A DNA stretch of 43,808 nucleotides from Streptomyces viridochromogenes DSM 40736 (GTDB lineage Bacteria; Actinomycetota; Actinomycetes; Streptomycetales; Streptomycetaceae), in NCBI RefSeq assembly GCF_000158955.1, contig NZ_GG657757.1, positions 2,391,914 through 2,435,721 on the forward strand, given 5' to 3'. A program made the translations under genes and the position numbers. Shown here piece after piece: positions 32,668-41,370 of the stretch (the first letter of the stretch is position 1; each line of letters starts with the position of its first letter). The notes under the pieces were generated by a model, which ran no database searches, had not been told where the DNA came from, and saw nothing but the letters and a program-made list of their open reading frames with translations.

Positions 32668-33255
32668 ATGGCGACCACTCGTTCCCTGTCCACCGCCACA
32701 CTCGACGCCCCCTCGACGAACGGTCCCCGGCACCGGCTGCGTGCCGTCGACCGGGACGAGGTGGTCACCGTCGCGGACCTGCTGCCGCCGGGCGCCACAT
32801 GGCTGCCGGCGCCGCAGCACACCCTGCCCACGTTGCCGGGGCAGCCGCCGATGATCGGCTACCTGGTGCTCGTCCCGGCCGACCAGCAGCCGCCGTTTCC
32901 CGTGGCGGTGCCGGACCGGCCGGAGTCCGTCGGCCCCGCGTCCGGCACCGAGCCGGGCGGCGACGCGCTGATCAGCGTCGACACCGTGCAGCGCACCGCA
33001 CAGGTGGCCGGGCGTCCGCTCGACCTCACGTACCTGGAGTTCGAACTGCTGGCCCACCTGGTGGCGCACCCGGGCCGGGTGCACACCCGTGACCAACTGG
33101 TCGGCACGGTGTGGGGCTACGGGCACGTGGGCGACGGCCGCACGGTCGACGTCCACATCGCCCGCCTGCGCCGCAAGCTGGGTGCGGAACACCGCGACAC
33201 GATCCGGACGGTACGCCGCGTCGGCTACAAGTACGTGCCGCCGACGGGAGCCTGA
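32668..33255 (+). CDS. Orphan OmpR-type winged-helix regulator lacking a receiver domain
   Basis: A 195-residue DNA-binding protein. The C-terminal part (about 98-192) is a typical OmpR/PhoB effector domain: DLTYLEFELLAHLVAHPGRV, RDQLVGTVWGYG, then RTVDVHIARLRRKLGAE and RTVRRVGYKYVPP. The N-terminal about 95 residues are Pro-rich and show none of the conserved Asp/Thr/Lys features of a receiver. It therefore cannot be switched by a kinase in the usual way. It lies 12 bases before-the-start downstream of the decayed gene at 32427-32661 and 410 bases from glnII. Targets unknown. Confidence 0.85.
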   Translation: MATTRSLSTATLDAPSTNGPRHRLRAVDRDEVVTVADLLPPGATWLPAPQHTLPTLPGQPPMIGYLVLVPADQQPPFPVAVPDRPESVGPASGTEPGGDALISVDTVQRTAQVAGRPLDLTYLEFELLAHLVAHPGRVHTRDQLVGTVWGYGHVGDGRTVDVHIARLRRKLGAEHRDTIRTVRRVGYKYVPPTGA

Positions 33256-33332
33256 CCTCCGAAGCGACCGGGCCTCTCTGCTGACGGCAGATTCGGTTCC
33301 GCCGGACCACCGGGCCGGGCAGAGTCACCGGC

Positions 33333-34379
33333 ATGAGACTTCTGGTGCTGGGTGGTACGGAGTTCGTGGGCCGGGCCGTCGTGGAGGCGGCCCTGGGGCG
33401 GGGCTGGGACGTGACCGTCTTCCACCGGGGACGGCACGAGGCGCCCCCGGGCGTGCGGTCGCTGCTCGGCGACCGCACCGCGCCCGGCGGTCTCGCCGCC
33501 CTCACGGCGGACGAGGCCGAGTGGGACGTCGTCGTCGACACCTGGTCGGCGGCGCCCCGCGCGGTGCGGGACACGGCGCGGCTGCTGCGGGGCCGCGCCG
33601 GCCGGTACGTGTACGTGTCGAGCTGCTCGGTGTACGCGTGGTCCCCGCCCGCCGGGTACGCCGAGGACGCGCCCGTGGTGGAGGGCGCCTCGGCCGGCGC
33701 GGAGCAGACCGCGTACGCGCAGGACAAGCGCGGCGGAGAGCTGGCCGTCCTGGACGCCTTCGGCGAGGACCGGTCGGTGCTCGTGCGGGCCGGGCTGATC
33801 CTCGGGCCGTACGAGAACGTCGGCCGCCTCCCGTGGTGGCTGACCCGAACGGCTCGCGGTGGCCCGGTCCTGGCGCCGGGGCCGCGGGACCTCCCCCTGC
33901 AGTACGTCGATGTCCGGGACTTGGCCGAGTGGATCCTCGGCACCGTGGAGCGGGGGCTGAACGGGCCGTACAACCTGGTGAGTCCCCAGGGGCACGCCAC
34001 GATGGGGACGCTCCTCGACGCGTGCGTGAAGGTCACGGGCGGCGCGGCCGAGCTTCGGTGGACCGAGCCCGAGGTGATCCTCGACGCGGGCGTCGAACCG
34101 TGGGTCCAGCTGCCGGTGTGGGTGCCGCCGGGCAGCGACATGCACGACGCCCTGCACAGCGCCGACGTCTCCAGGGCGCTGGCGACGGGCCTGCGCTGCC
34201 GGCCGGTCGCGGAGACCGTGGCCGACACCTGGAACTGGCTGCGGGGCATAGGCGGTGTCGCGCCCCAGCGAGCGGACCGGACGCGAAAGGGGCTGGACCC
34301 GGAGGTGGAGGCGAAGGTGCTCGCGACCGCCGACGCCCCCGGCACGGACGGCGGAGGTGTACGTAACACCACCCCGTGA
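33333..34379 (+). CDS. NAD-dependent epimerase/dehydratase family protein
   Basis: A 348-residue extended-SDR-like Rossmann protein. The nucleotide-binding motif is LVLGGTEFVGRAVVEAAL (residues 4-21), and YVYVSSCSVYAW precedes a YAQDKRGGE segment in the catalytic Tyr-Lys position. LRGIGGV and a Thr/Pro-rich tail close it. The atypical first motif (GGTEFVG) is common in actinobacterial reductases of this subgroup. Substrate unknown. It is followed by the sensor kinase after 52 bases on the same strand and may share its transcript. Confidence 0.86.
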   Translation: MRLLVLGGTEFVGRAVVEAALGRGWDVTVFHRGRHEAPPGVRSLLGDRTAPGGLAALTADEAEWDVVVDTWSAAPRAVRDTARLLRGRAGRYVYVSSCSVYAWSPPAGYAEDAPVVEGASAGAEQTAYAQDKRGGELAVLDAFGEDRSVLVRAGLILGPYENVGRLPWWLTRTARGGPVLAPGPRDLPLQYVDVRDLAEWILGTVERGLNGPYNLVSPQGHATMGTLLDACVKVTGGAAELRWTEPEVILDAGVEPWVQLPVWVPPGSDMHDALHSADVSRALATGLRCRPVAETVADTWNWLRGIGGVAPQRADRTRKGLDPEVEAKVLATADAPGTDGGGVRNTTP

Positions 34380-34431
34380 CCGGGTGTTCCGCCCCAGTGA
34401 CCCCGCGGCCCCGCTCCGCGAGACTGACGCC

Positions 34432-35691
34432 ATGACCATGGACACGAAGAACGGCGACGTGCGGACGAAGGGGCGGGGCGTCGGGCTCGCCGCGGTGCGG
34501 GGGCTGGCGCTGGCCCTGATCTCGCTGCCGGGGGCGGTGCTGTGCTTCTGTCTGTCCCTCGTCTCCATCGCGCTGATCCCGATCGGGGTCGGGCTCGTCA
34601 CGACGCCGTACGTGCTGGCGGGGGTGCGGGCGTTCGCGAACTGGCGGCGGGTGCTCGCCGCGGAGTGGGGCGGGGTGCGGATCCCCCCGGCGTACCGGCC
34701 GCTGCCGAAGGACGCCAACCCCTGGGCGCGCACCTTCGGAATGCTGTCCGACCCGGCGACCTGGCGGGACCTGTTGTGGCTGCCGGTGGACATGACGGCC
34801 GGGTTCGTCACCGCGCTGCTGCCCGCGGTGCTGCTGCTCTATCCGCTGGAGGGCTTCGCGATCGCGGCCGGGCTGTGGCGGGTCTTCCCCGACGGGTACT
34901 GGTACGGGTTCGTGCCGGTCACCGGGCAGGCGTCCGCGCTCGGCGCGGCGGCCCTCGGCCTCGCCCTGCTGTTCAGCGCGTACTTCCTCACCCCGCGCCT
35001 GCTGGACGTCCACTTCCGGCTCACCCGTGCCGTGCTCGGCGCGGACCAGGGCGAACTGGCCGAGCGGGTACGGGTCCTGACCGAGACCCGGCGGGACGCG
35101 GTCGACACCTCCGCCGCCGAACTGCGGCGCATCGAACGGGACCTGCACGACGGGGCCCAGGCCCGGCTGGTCGCCGTCGGCATGGACCTCGGCACCATCG
35201 AGGCGCTCCTCGACAAGGACCCGGACCAGGCGAAGAAGCTGATCGCGCAGACCCGTGCCTCCTCGGTCGAGGCCCTGTCCGAGCTGCGCGAGCTGGTGCG
35301 CGGCATCCACCCGCCGGTCCTCGCCGAGCGCGGACTGGGCGACGCCGTACGGGCGCTGGCGCTGCGGCTGCCGGTGGCCACCGAGGTGAGCGTGGACCTG
35401 CCCGGGCGGGCGAAGGCGCCCGTGGAGTCCGCCGCGTACTTCGCCGTCAGCGAGGTGCTGACCAACGCCGTGAAGCACTCCGGCGCCGACCGGATCTGGG
35501 TCGACCTGCACCGGGCGGACGGCATGCTGCGGGCGACCGTCACCGACAACGGCAAGGGCGGCGCGGTGATCGAGGCCGGTTCGGGACTGGCCGGGGTGGA
35601 GCGGCGGCTGGGTACATTCGACGGCGTCCTGGCCGTCAGCAGCCCCGCGGGCGGTCCCACCATGGTCACCATGGAGATCCCTTGCGCGTAG
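34432..35691 (+). CDS. Sensor histidine kinase (HisKA_3/NarL-type)
   Basis: Membrane sensor kinase of 419 residues. The N-terminal about 200 residues hold a DUF-like sensor with hydrophobic segments at about 20-60, 125-150 and 165-190 and little extracytoplasmic sequence, suggesting sensing within or near the membrane. The dimerisation helix RRIERDLHDGAQARLVAVG has the phospho-acceptor His239. The ATPase domain (about 320-419) has the N box VLTNAVKHSGA and G boxes DNGKGG and GSGLAGV. ATG 34432 is preferred over earlier in-frame starts. The gene overlaps the response regulator by 10 bases, so they are co-translated partners. Confidence 0.92.
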   Translation: MTMDTKNGDVRTKGRGVGLAAVRGLALALISLPGAVLCFCLSLVSIALIPIGVGLVTTPYVLAGVRAFANWRRVLAAEWGGVRIPPAYRPLPKDANPWARTFGMLSDPATWRDLLWLPVDMTAGFVTALLPAVLLLYPLEGFAIAAGLWRVFPDGYWYGFVPVTGQASALGAAALGLALLFSAYFLTPRLLDVHFRLTRAVLGADQGELAERVRVLTETRRDAVDTSAAELRRIERDLHDGAQARLVAVGMDLGTIEALLDKDPDQAKKLIAQTRASSVEALSELRELVRGIHPPVLAERGLGDAVRALALRLPVATEVSVDLPGRAKAPVESAAYFAVSEVLTNAVKHSGADRIWVDLHRADGMLRATVTDNGKGGAVIEAGSGLAGVERRLGTFDGVLAVSSPAGGPTMVTMEIPCA

Positions 35692-36335
35692 TCCTGGCCG
35701 AAGACCTCTTCCTGCTGCGCGACGGACTCGTCCGGCTGCTCCAGGCGCACGGGTTCGAGATCGCGGCGGCCGTCGAGTCCGGTCCGGAACTGGCCGCCGC
35801 GCTGGCCGAACTGGAGCCGGACGTCGCCGTGGTCGATGTCCGGCTGCCGCCCACGCATACCGACGAGGGGCTGCAGTGCGCGCTCGACGCCCGAAGGAAG
35901 CGGCCCGGGCTCCCGGTGCTGGTGCTCTCCCAGCACGTGGAGCAGTTGTACGCGCGTGAACTGCTCGCCGACGGCAGCGGTGGGGTCGGGTACCTGCTGA
36001 AGGACCGGGTGTTCGACGCCGAGCAGTTCGTGGACGCCGTACGGCGGGTCGCCGCCGGTGGCACGGCGATGGATCCGCAGGTCATCCAGCAGCTGCTGGC
36101 GCGCCGCTCGGGCGACGACCGGCCGCTGGCGCGGCTGACGCCCCGGGAGCTGGAGGTGCTGGAGCTGATGGCGCAGGGGCGGACCAACGCGGCGATCGCG
36201 GGGCGGCTGGTCGTGACGGAACGGGCGATCGCCAAGCACACCGCGAACATCTTCGCCAAACTGGGACTGGAGGTCTCGGACGACGACAACCGTCGCGTGC
36301 TGGCGGTTCTCGCGTATCTCGACCACGGCCGGTGA
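35682..36335 (+). CDS. NarL/LuxR-family response regulator
   Basis: A 217-residue regulator paired with the kinase just upstream. The receiver domain (about 1-120) begins RVVLAEDLFLLRDGL with acidic residues 7-8 and phospho-acceptor Asp52 (VVDVRLPP); GYLLKD carries the conserved Lys. The C-terminal LuxR-type helix-turn-helix (about 148-210) has LTPRELEVLELMAQG and FAKLGL. The start is a TTG at 35682, inside the last codons of the kinase gene, preceded by GGAG at 35673-35676. No ATG or GTG in this frame suits better. A terminator and the DUF1996 gene follow. Confidence 0.9.
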   Translation: MRVVLAEDLFLLRDGLVRLLQAHGFEIAAAVESGPELAAALAELEPDVAVVDVRLPPTHTDEGLQCALDARRKRPGLPVLVLSQHVEQLYARELLADGSGGVGYLLKDRVFDAEQFVDAVRRVAAGGTAMDPQVIQQLLARRSGDDRPLARLTPRELEVLELMAQGRTNAAIAGRLVVTERAIAKHTANIFAKLGLEVSDDDNRRVLAVLAYLDHGR

Positions 36336-36397
36336 AACCGGACGGGCCCATGCACCCGCTGTGGGTGATCAACAACTCCCGGTGGCAAAGGGGCTGT

Positions 36398-36416
36398 TGA
36401 GGGCAGAAGGCCCTCA
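36398..36416 (+). terminator. Hairpin terminator after the response regulator
   Basis: A 7-bp perfect stem (TGAGGGC with GCCCTCA) and a 5-base loop, 62 bases after the regulator's stop. Confidence 0.6.
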
Positions 36417-36538
36417 CGCATCTCGCATCAATTTCCGAGACATCTGAACACCTGTGGGACCACCTCCGTATGGATGGGAGCCGCTTCACTCCTGTCGGGC
36501 GCCTCGATGCCCCCGAAAAAGGAAGTCAGAGGAGTTCC

Positions 36539-38122
36539 ATGGGAAGCAACACAAGAAAACGCCGGACGCCGCTGGCCACCAAGGCCATAGCCGCATCGGC
36601 AGCCCTAGCGCTCGGTGGGGGCGGGCTGATCTGGGCAAACTTCTATGCCTCGGCGCATGAGGAGAACTCGGCGAACCAGACGAAGTCCGCGGGCGCACAG
36701 GTCGCCACGATCCAGTGCCCGGACGTCGGACAGCAGCTGACCGACGTGCCGGACGGGGCGCGTCAGGGCGTGGACAAGGAGCTGGCGAACCTCGACAAGC
36801 AGATCAGCGAGGCCTACACCCGGCTCGCCTCCACGCGTCAGGCCCAGGCCGGTGACTCCGGCTTCGTCAACAACGCCATCCTCAGCCCGCTGAAGTCGAA
36901 GCGGACCGCGGTCATCGACCGGATCGGCATCAACATCAAGCGGGTGGGCGGAAAGGCTCCGGACAACCTCGCCCAGATGGCCGAGTGCAAGGGCATGGCC
37001 GCCGACGCGAACACCACCGACGGCCAGGCCGGCGGTGGGCAGAACAACGACGGCCAGAACCAGGACGGTCAGAACCAGGACGGTCAGAACCAGGACGGCC
37101 AGAACCAGGACGGCCAGAACCAGGACGGCCAGAACCAGGACGGTCAGAACCAGGGCGGTCAGGACCAGGGGCAGGGCGGCAACGGCGGTCAGGGCGGCAA
37201 CGGCCCGGCGGCCGACGACTTCATCAACATCGAGGACGTCCAGCCCAACTCCCGCAACCTGCCGAACGGTCTTGCCGCGAACGGCAACGGCGGCTCCACG
37301 GGTACGTTCACCACGGAGTGCGGCACCAACGAGAACGAGAACCGCAACTCGGACAACGTGATCGTGGCGCCCGGCGTGTCCAACGGTGCCCAGCACCAGC
37401 ACGACTACGTCGGCAACCAGAACAACAACGCCTTCGCGAGCGACCAGGATCTGGAGAACGGTCAGACGACCTGCCAGAACCAGGGCGACAAGTCGACGTA
37501 CTTCTGGCCGGTCATCCGCGTCCAGGACGGTTCGGACGACATCGACGCCGGTCAGCCCGGCGGTGGTCAGGACGGCAACGTCGGCAAGATCGTCCAGCCG
37601 GCCGAGGCGCAGCTGAAGTTCGTCGGCAACAAGACGAGCGACGTCGTCGCCATGCCGAAGGCCCTGCGCATCATCACCGGTGACGCCAAGTCCTTCACCA
37701 ACGGCCTGAACAACGCCAACACGTCCTGGACCTGCACGGGCTTCGAGGACCGTCAGGTGACGGACAAGTACCCGATCTGCCCCGACGGCAGCAGCGTGGT
37801 CCGGCTGTCCAACTTCCAGAGCTGCTGGGACGGCCAGAACATCGACAGCGCCAACCACCGCACCCACGTGGACTTCGTGGAGGCGGACGGCAGCTGCTCG
37901 AACGGCTTCAAGGCCATCCCCCAGCTCCAGGTCCGCCTGGTCTACGACGTCCAGGCGCCGCAGATCAACAACGGGCAGGTGCAGAACGCCTTCGCGGTGG
38001 ACTCCTTCCCGGAGCAGCTGCACAAGCCGATCACCGACCACAACGACTTCATCAACTTCTTCGACGAGAACGTGATGAACCAGATGGTCCAGTGCATCAA
38101 CAGCGGGCAGGACTGCAAGTAG
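36539..38122 (+). CDS. Secreted DUF1996 protein with tandem NQDGQ repeats
   Basis: A 527-residue predicted exported protein. A basic N-terminus and hydrophobic segment (about 15-35, [14 protein letters not shown]) act as signal or anchor. A Cys-bounded helical region (about 60-158, CPDVGQ to MAEC) is followed by a Gln/Asn/Gly linker with eight 5-residue repeats (168-207). The C-terminal DUF1996 domain (about 230-520) includes [38 protein letters not shown] and [10 protein letters not shown], with several cysteines. DUF1996 occurs in actinobacteria and fungi with unknown activity; the HQHD and HRTH histidines could be functional. AGAGGAG precedes the ATG. Neighbours are a two-component system and a lipoprotein. 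Confidence 0.88.
   Translation: MGSNTRKRRTPLATKAIAASAALALGGGGLIWANFYASAHEENSANQTKSAGAQVATIQCPDVGQQLTDVPDGARQGVDKELANLDKQISEAYTRLASTRQAQAGDSGFVNNAILSPLKSKRTAVIDRIGINIKRVGGKAPDNLAQMAECKGMAADANTTDGQAGGGQNNDGQNQDGQNQDGQNQDGQNQDGQNQDGQNQDGQNQGGQDQGQGGNGGQGGNGPAADDFINIEDVQPNSRNLPNGLAANGNGGSTGTFTTECGTNENENRNSDNVIVAPGVSNGAQHQHDYVGNQNNNAFASDQDLENGQTTCQNQGDKSTYFWPVIRVQDGSDDIDAGQPGGGQDGNVGKIVQPAEAQLKFVGNKTSDVVAMPKALRIITGDAKSFTNGLNNANTSWTCTGFEDRQVTDKYPICPDGSSVVRLSNFQSCWDGQNIDSANHRTHVDFVEADGSCSNGFKAIPQLQVRLVYDVQAPQINNGQVQNAFAVDSFPEQLHKPITDHNDFINFFDENVMNQMVQCINSGQDCK
37040..37159 (+). repeat. Eight tandem 15-bp repeats inside the DUF1996 gene
   Basis: Eight head-to-tail copies of the 15-base unit CAGAACCAGGACGGY, each coding for QNQDG, with the first and last slightly diverged. 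The unit length keeps the reading frame, so copy number could vary without breaking the gene and would only change linker length. Confidence 0.92.
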
Positions 38123-38134
38123 TCCTCGCCCAGA

Positions 38135-38172
38135 AGAAAGCCGGCGGTGGGATCTCCCACCGCCGGCTTTCT
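38135..38172. terminator. Strong bidirectional terminator
   Basis: A 17-bp perfect stem (from AGAAAGCC) with a 4-base loop and a T-rich tail (CTCGTCTT) between the stops of the DUF1996 gene and the converging lipoprotein gene. Confidence 0.95.
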
Positions 38173-38192
38173 CGTCTTCCCGGACCGTGCGG

Positions 38193-38624
38193 TCAGCCGT
38201 GGTGGCCGCCCTTGTTGTGGCTGCCGCCGGGGTTCATGTGCTCGGAACCCTCCTCCATGGTCCCGCCGAGCGTGCCCTGCAGCGACGTGACCGTCTTCTC
38301 CTGGCCGACCGCGACCCATTTGCGGCCGACGAGGTAGTAGCCGCCGTAGTCCTTGGCGCTGTTCAGCCACTCGCGCTGGCCGCGGTCGGTGGCGAAGGTG
38401 GCGAGGATGTACTTCTCCTTGCCCTTCTTGCAGATGGCCTGGCGGATGGTGTCGGCGTCCGTCTGCATATTGGGCTTGCACTCGGCCTCGGCCGCGATGT
38501 GCTCCAGGCTGCCGGTCACCTCCTTGGGGACGGCAGCCTCGTCCTTGCCGCCGGATCCGCAGCCTGCCAGCGCCAGTATCGCCACCGCGCCGCTCAGCGC
38601 GAGCATCGGTCGGGTCACCCTCAT
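38193..38624 (-). CDS. Predicted lipoprotein with a His/Gly-rich C-terminus
   Basis: A 143-residue product with a lipoprotein signal (MRVTRPMLALSGAVAI, lipobox LAGC, Cys22), so it is likely anchored to the outer face of the membrane. The mature part has three more cysteines (ECKPN, ICKKG region) and a helix-strand region (GYYLVGRKWVAVGQEK). It ends in EHMNPGGSHNKGGHHG, a His/Gly-rich tail that could bind a metal (inference). A GGAGGAA site precedes the ATG. It converges on the DUF1996 gene, and I do not recognise the family. Confidence 0.78.
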   Translation of the reverse strand: MRVTRPMLALSGAVAILALAGCGSGGKDEAAVPKEVTGSLEHIAAEAECKPNMQTDADTIRQAICKKGKEKYILATFATDRGQREWLNSAKDYGGYYLVGRKWVAVGQEKTVTSLQGTLGGTMEEGSEHMNPGGSHNKGGHHG

Positions 38625-38773
38625 CTGTTCCTCCGGTCCTTGTCACGGCACGGTCCGGACGCATGCCGCACGGAGCCCCGGCAAGAGGCTCTCTGGCCTT
38701 CGGTACGGCTGGGGAGCGCCCGGTGCTCAAATTTCCGGTGCCCGGGTGGGCACGTCCGTGCGAGGGTGTCCCG

Positions 38774-39307
38774 GTGAACCAGGACTGGGAAGACCGGGTG
38801 GCCGCCCTGTGGAGCCGATTCGACGACTACGGCGAAGGGGAGGAGGCCGAGGCGCGCTTCCGGGCCGACGTCGACGCCCTCGTCGCCGAGCTGCCGGAGG
38901 GCAGTCCCCACGGGCCCTTCGAACAGGCCTGCGCCTGGGACTCCACGGGCCACTCGGGCAAGGCGGTCCCGCTGTACCGGGAGGCGCTGGCCCGCGGGCT
39001 CGCCGAGGTGAGCCCCTACAAGGCGCGCCGGACGAAGATCCAGCTGGCGAGCTCGCTGCGGAACACCGGCCGGGCCGAGGAGGGTGTCGCGCTGCTGACG
39101 CCCGAGCTGGTCGCGCCGTCCGACGAACTCGACGATCCCGTGCGCGCCTGTCTCGCCCTGTGTCTGTCCAGCCTGGGCCGGGACCGCGAGGCACTGTCGC
39201 TCGCCCTGGGTGCCCTGGCCCCGCATCTGCCGCGTTACCAGCGGTCGATGGCGAACTACGCCCGGCTGCTCGTGGAGCCGGGCCCGCAGGAGCAGCCGGG
39301 GGCGTGA
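38774..39307 (+). CDS. Tetratricopeptide repeat protein (TPR_5 type)
   Basis: A 177-residue cytoplasmic protein with helical TPR-like repeats: FEQACAWDSTGHSGKAVPLYREAL, YKARRTKIQLASSLRNTGRAEEG, and CLALCLSSLGRDREALSLALGAL, fitting the TPR_5 family. TPR units usually mediate protein contacts. The GTG at 38774 follows a GAGGG site; the frame is open from 38663, but those residues are not TPR-like. The next gene starts 49 bases later on the same strand. Confidence 0.82.
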   Translation: MNQDWEDRVAALWSRFDDYGEGEEAEARFRADVDALVAELPEGSPHGPFEQACAWDSTGHSGKAVPLYREALARGLAEVSPYKARRTKIQLASSLRNTGRAEEGVALLTPELVAPSDELDDPVRACLALCLSSLGRDREALSLALGALAPHLPRYQRSMANYARLLVEPGPQEQPGA

Positions 39308-39355
39308 CGCTCCGCGGTCAGGTGACCATCGAACGATTCGCTCGTTCTGCTGAAC

Positions 39356-41278
39356 GTGCAGTCACAGGATGTCGCCCAGCGCCCCGCGTCCCCCTCCCCC
39401 GCCGGCCCGGTCGTCGACGTCGAGCAGGCCGAGGCCGCGCTCGTCGAGCACTACCCGCGGCTCGTGCGGCTCGCCTACCTGGTGCTGCCGCCGGGCACGG
39501 GCCGCGGCAGGCGCGTCCTGACCGCACACGCCCTCACCCAGCGGGCGCTGCCCCGCGGCAACCGCACACCGGCACCGGTGATCCCCACCCAGTCGACCGG
39601 ACGTGACGGCGACCCCGGCTACGCCCTGATCCGTCTCCAGGTGCTGCGTACGGCGCTGGAGGCGGGGCTGCCGCTGACACGCAAGGCGTGGCCCAGGCGG
39701 GCCCAGCTGCCGCCGCTGCTGCCGCAGGTGTGGGGCCTGAAGCTGTTCCCGCGCTCCGGCGGCGCCGACGAACTCGCCCTGGACCAGCGGCTGTCCACCC
39801 TGTCCGGGCCGGCCCGGGCCGCCTACGCGCTGCGCGGACTGGAACGGCTGGAGGACGACGGCGTGCGCAAGGTGCTCACGGCCGCGGGCGTCGCCGACCC
39901 GGACGGCGCGCTGCTGGAGGCCGACGGGATCCCCGCCCAGTACGGGCTGCTCGACTCGCCCGAGTTCGACCCCTGCTCGCTCCAGGCCCGCCCCACCGAC
40001 CTGATGCGCCGCCGCCAGCATCTGAAGGCGGCGCTGGCCGCCGGGGCCGCGCTGCTGGTCTGCGGGGCGCTCGGTCTGCCCGGCGGGGGCTGGGGCCCGG
40101 ACGGCGCCGCCGCGCCTGCGTACGCGCGGAACCCGGCCGCCCAGGCCGCCCTGGACCCGGCGAAGCTGACCAGGGTCTCCCCCGCCGTCTGGCGCAGCTC
40201 GGCGCGCACCGACTTCTCCGTGTGGCCGGCCCGCGGCGACCTCACCGGCGACACGGCCCTGCTGCGCCGCGCCCTGGCCGTCTGGGCCCGCCCCGGCGGG
40301 ACGGTCCAGGTGTCGGCGACGCCCGGCACCCCGTCCGGTGGCCCGGCCGGACCGCCGCAGCTGCTGTACGCGGGGACGGTCGACGCCGCCCGGGTGGTGA
40401 TCCTCCACGACGGTTGGCGCGTCGCCCGGTACGCCGAACCGAAGGACGGCACGCAGGGCGCCGCGCTCGACTTCGCGCGGGTCGACGGCGCCGGCCGGGC
40501 CGAGGCGAGTGCGGTGGTCCTCGGCCGGGCCGACGGCAACGTCCGTTATCTGACCGCCCCCTGGGTGGAGAAGGCGGGCGAGCGGGACCTGATGAAGCCC
40601 GGCTCGGGCGCGATGGACCTCGCCCTCACCGACGGGGTCACGGCGCCGCTGGCCAGCCCGGTCCTGCGCTCCGGCGGGTGCACCTCGTGGAACGTGCTGC
40701 AACTGACCGACGGCACGGGCAAGCGCCTGCTGACCGACCTCGGCGAACTGGTCCCGGCCCGGCTCACCACCGGGCGGCCGGGCTCCCCGCGCGAGGTGTC
40801 CGGTGCCGAGGCGCTGCGCACCTGGAAGCCGTACGCGTGCTCACTGGGCACGGTGCGCTCCGCGGGTGTCCGCAGCGTCAACGCCTGGGCGTTCAACGAG
40901 CAGCGGCTGCCCGACGTGAGCGGTTTTGCCGCGTGGGTGTGCACGCGGGCCGAGACCTGGCGGGGCGGCGGGGCGCGGGTGCTGGCGCAGTTCCACACGC
41001 CGGGCGGGACGTACGGGGCGGTCGCGGCGAAGGCCGAGGACGTCCCGGCGTGCGGGGCCCGCGATCCGCATGTGCTGGCGGGTGTGCTGTGGAAGTCGGG
41101 GGCGGGCGACTGGTATCTGCTGGCCGCCGGCAGCCGGGAGACCGCGTCGATCCGGGCGAAGGGCGGGGTCAGCGGGTCGGCGCGGGGCAGTCTGCTGAGC
41201 GTGCCGGCCGAGCGGGGGGTGCGGGCCGAGCTGAAGGGGACGCTGCGGGACGGACGGCCGGTCGGCGGACTGCGCTGA
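39356..41278 (+). CDS. Membrane protein with ECF-sigma-like cytoplasmic domain
   Basis: A 640-residue protein. The N-terminal part (about 22-190) resembles a worn ECF sigma factor: EAALVEHYPRLVRLAYLVLP matches region 2 and ALDQRLSTLSGPARAAYALRGLERLEDDGVRKVL matches region 4, but the DNA-binding recognition segment is weak. A single transmembrane helix follows (about 225-243). The C-terminal part (about 255-640) is probably outside the membrane: it contains paired cysteines (CTSWN, PYACSL, WVCTRAE, PACGARD) and no enzyme signature I know. The GTG start lacks a good ribosome site. It may link an outer signal to transcription, or the sigma-like part may only be a relic. Function inferred from weak similarity. 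Confidence 0.7.
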   Translation: MQSQDVAQRPASPSPAGPVVDVEQAEAALVEHYPRLVRLAYLVLPPGTGRGRRVLTAHALTQRALPRGNRTPAPVIPTQSTGRDGDPGYALIRLQVLRTALEAGLPLTRKAWPRRAQLPPLLPQVWGLKLFPRSGGADELALDQRLSTLSGPARAAYALRGLERLEDDGVRKVLTAAGVADPDGALLEADGIPAQYGLLDSPEFDPCSLQARPTDLMRRRQHLKAALAAGAALLVCGALGLPGGGWGPDGAAAPAYARNPAAQAALDPAKLTRVSPAVWRSSARTDFSVWPARGDLTGDTALLRRALAVWARPGGTVQVSATPGTPSGGPAGPPQLLYAGTVDAARVVILHDGWRVARYAEPKDGTQGAALDFARVDGAGRAEASAVVLGRADGNVRYLTAPWVEKAGERDLMKPGSGAMDLALTDGVTAPLASPVLRSGGCTSWNVLQLTDGTGKRLLTDLGELVPARLTTGRPGSPREVSGAEALRTWKPYACSLGTVRSAGVRSVNAWAFNEQRLPDVSGFAAWVCTRAETWRGGGARVLAQFHTPGGTYGAVAAKAEDVPACGARDPHVLAGVLWKSGAGDWYLLAAGSRETASIRAKGGVSGSARGSLLSVPAERGVRAELKGTLRDGRPVGGLR

Positions 41279-41370
41279 GCGCAGTTGAGGTGCCCACCCG
41301 GCGCGTGCGCCCGAACCTCCCCGATCGATCCGGTCCGTTCGCGGCCGGAATCAATCGGTAAGGTGTTCGC

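Noticed and set aside
37040..37159. Tandem repeat considered as a CRISPR or regulatory array
   Set aside because: Units are contiguous, without spacers, in frame, and encode a polar linker.
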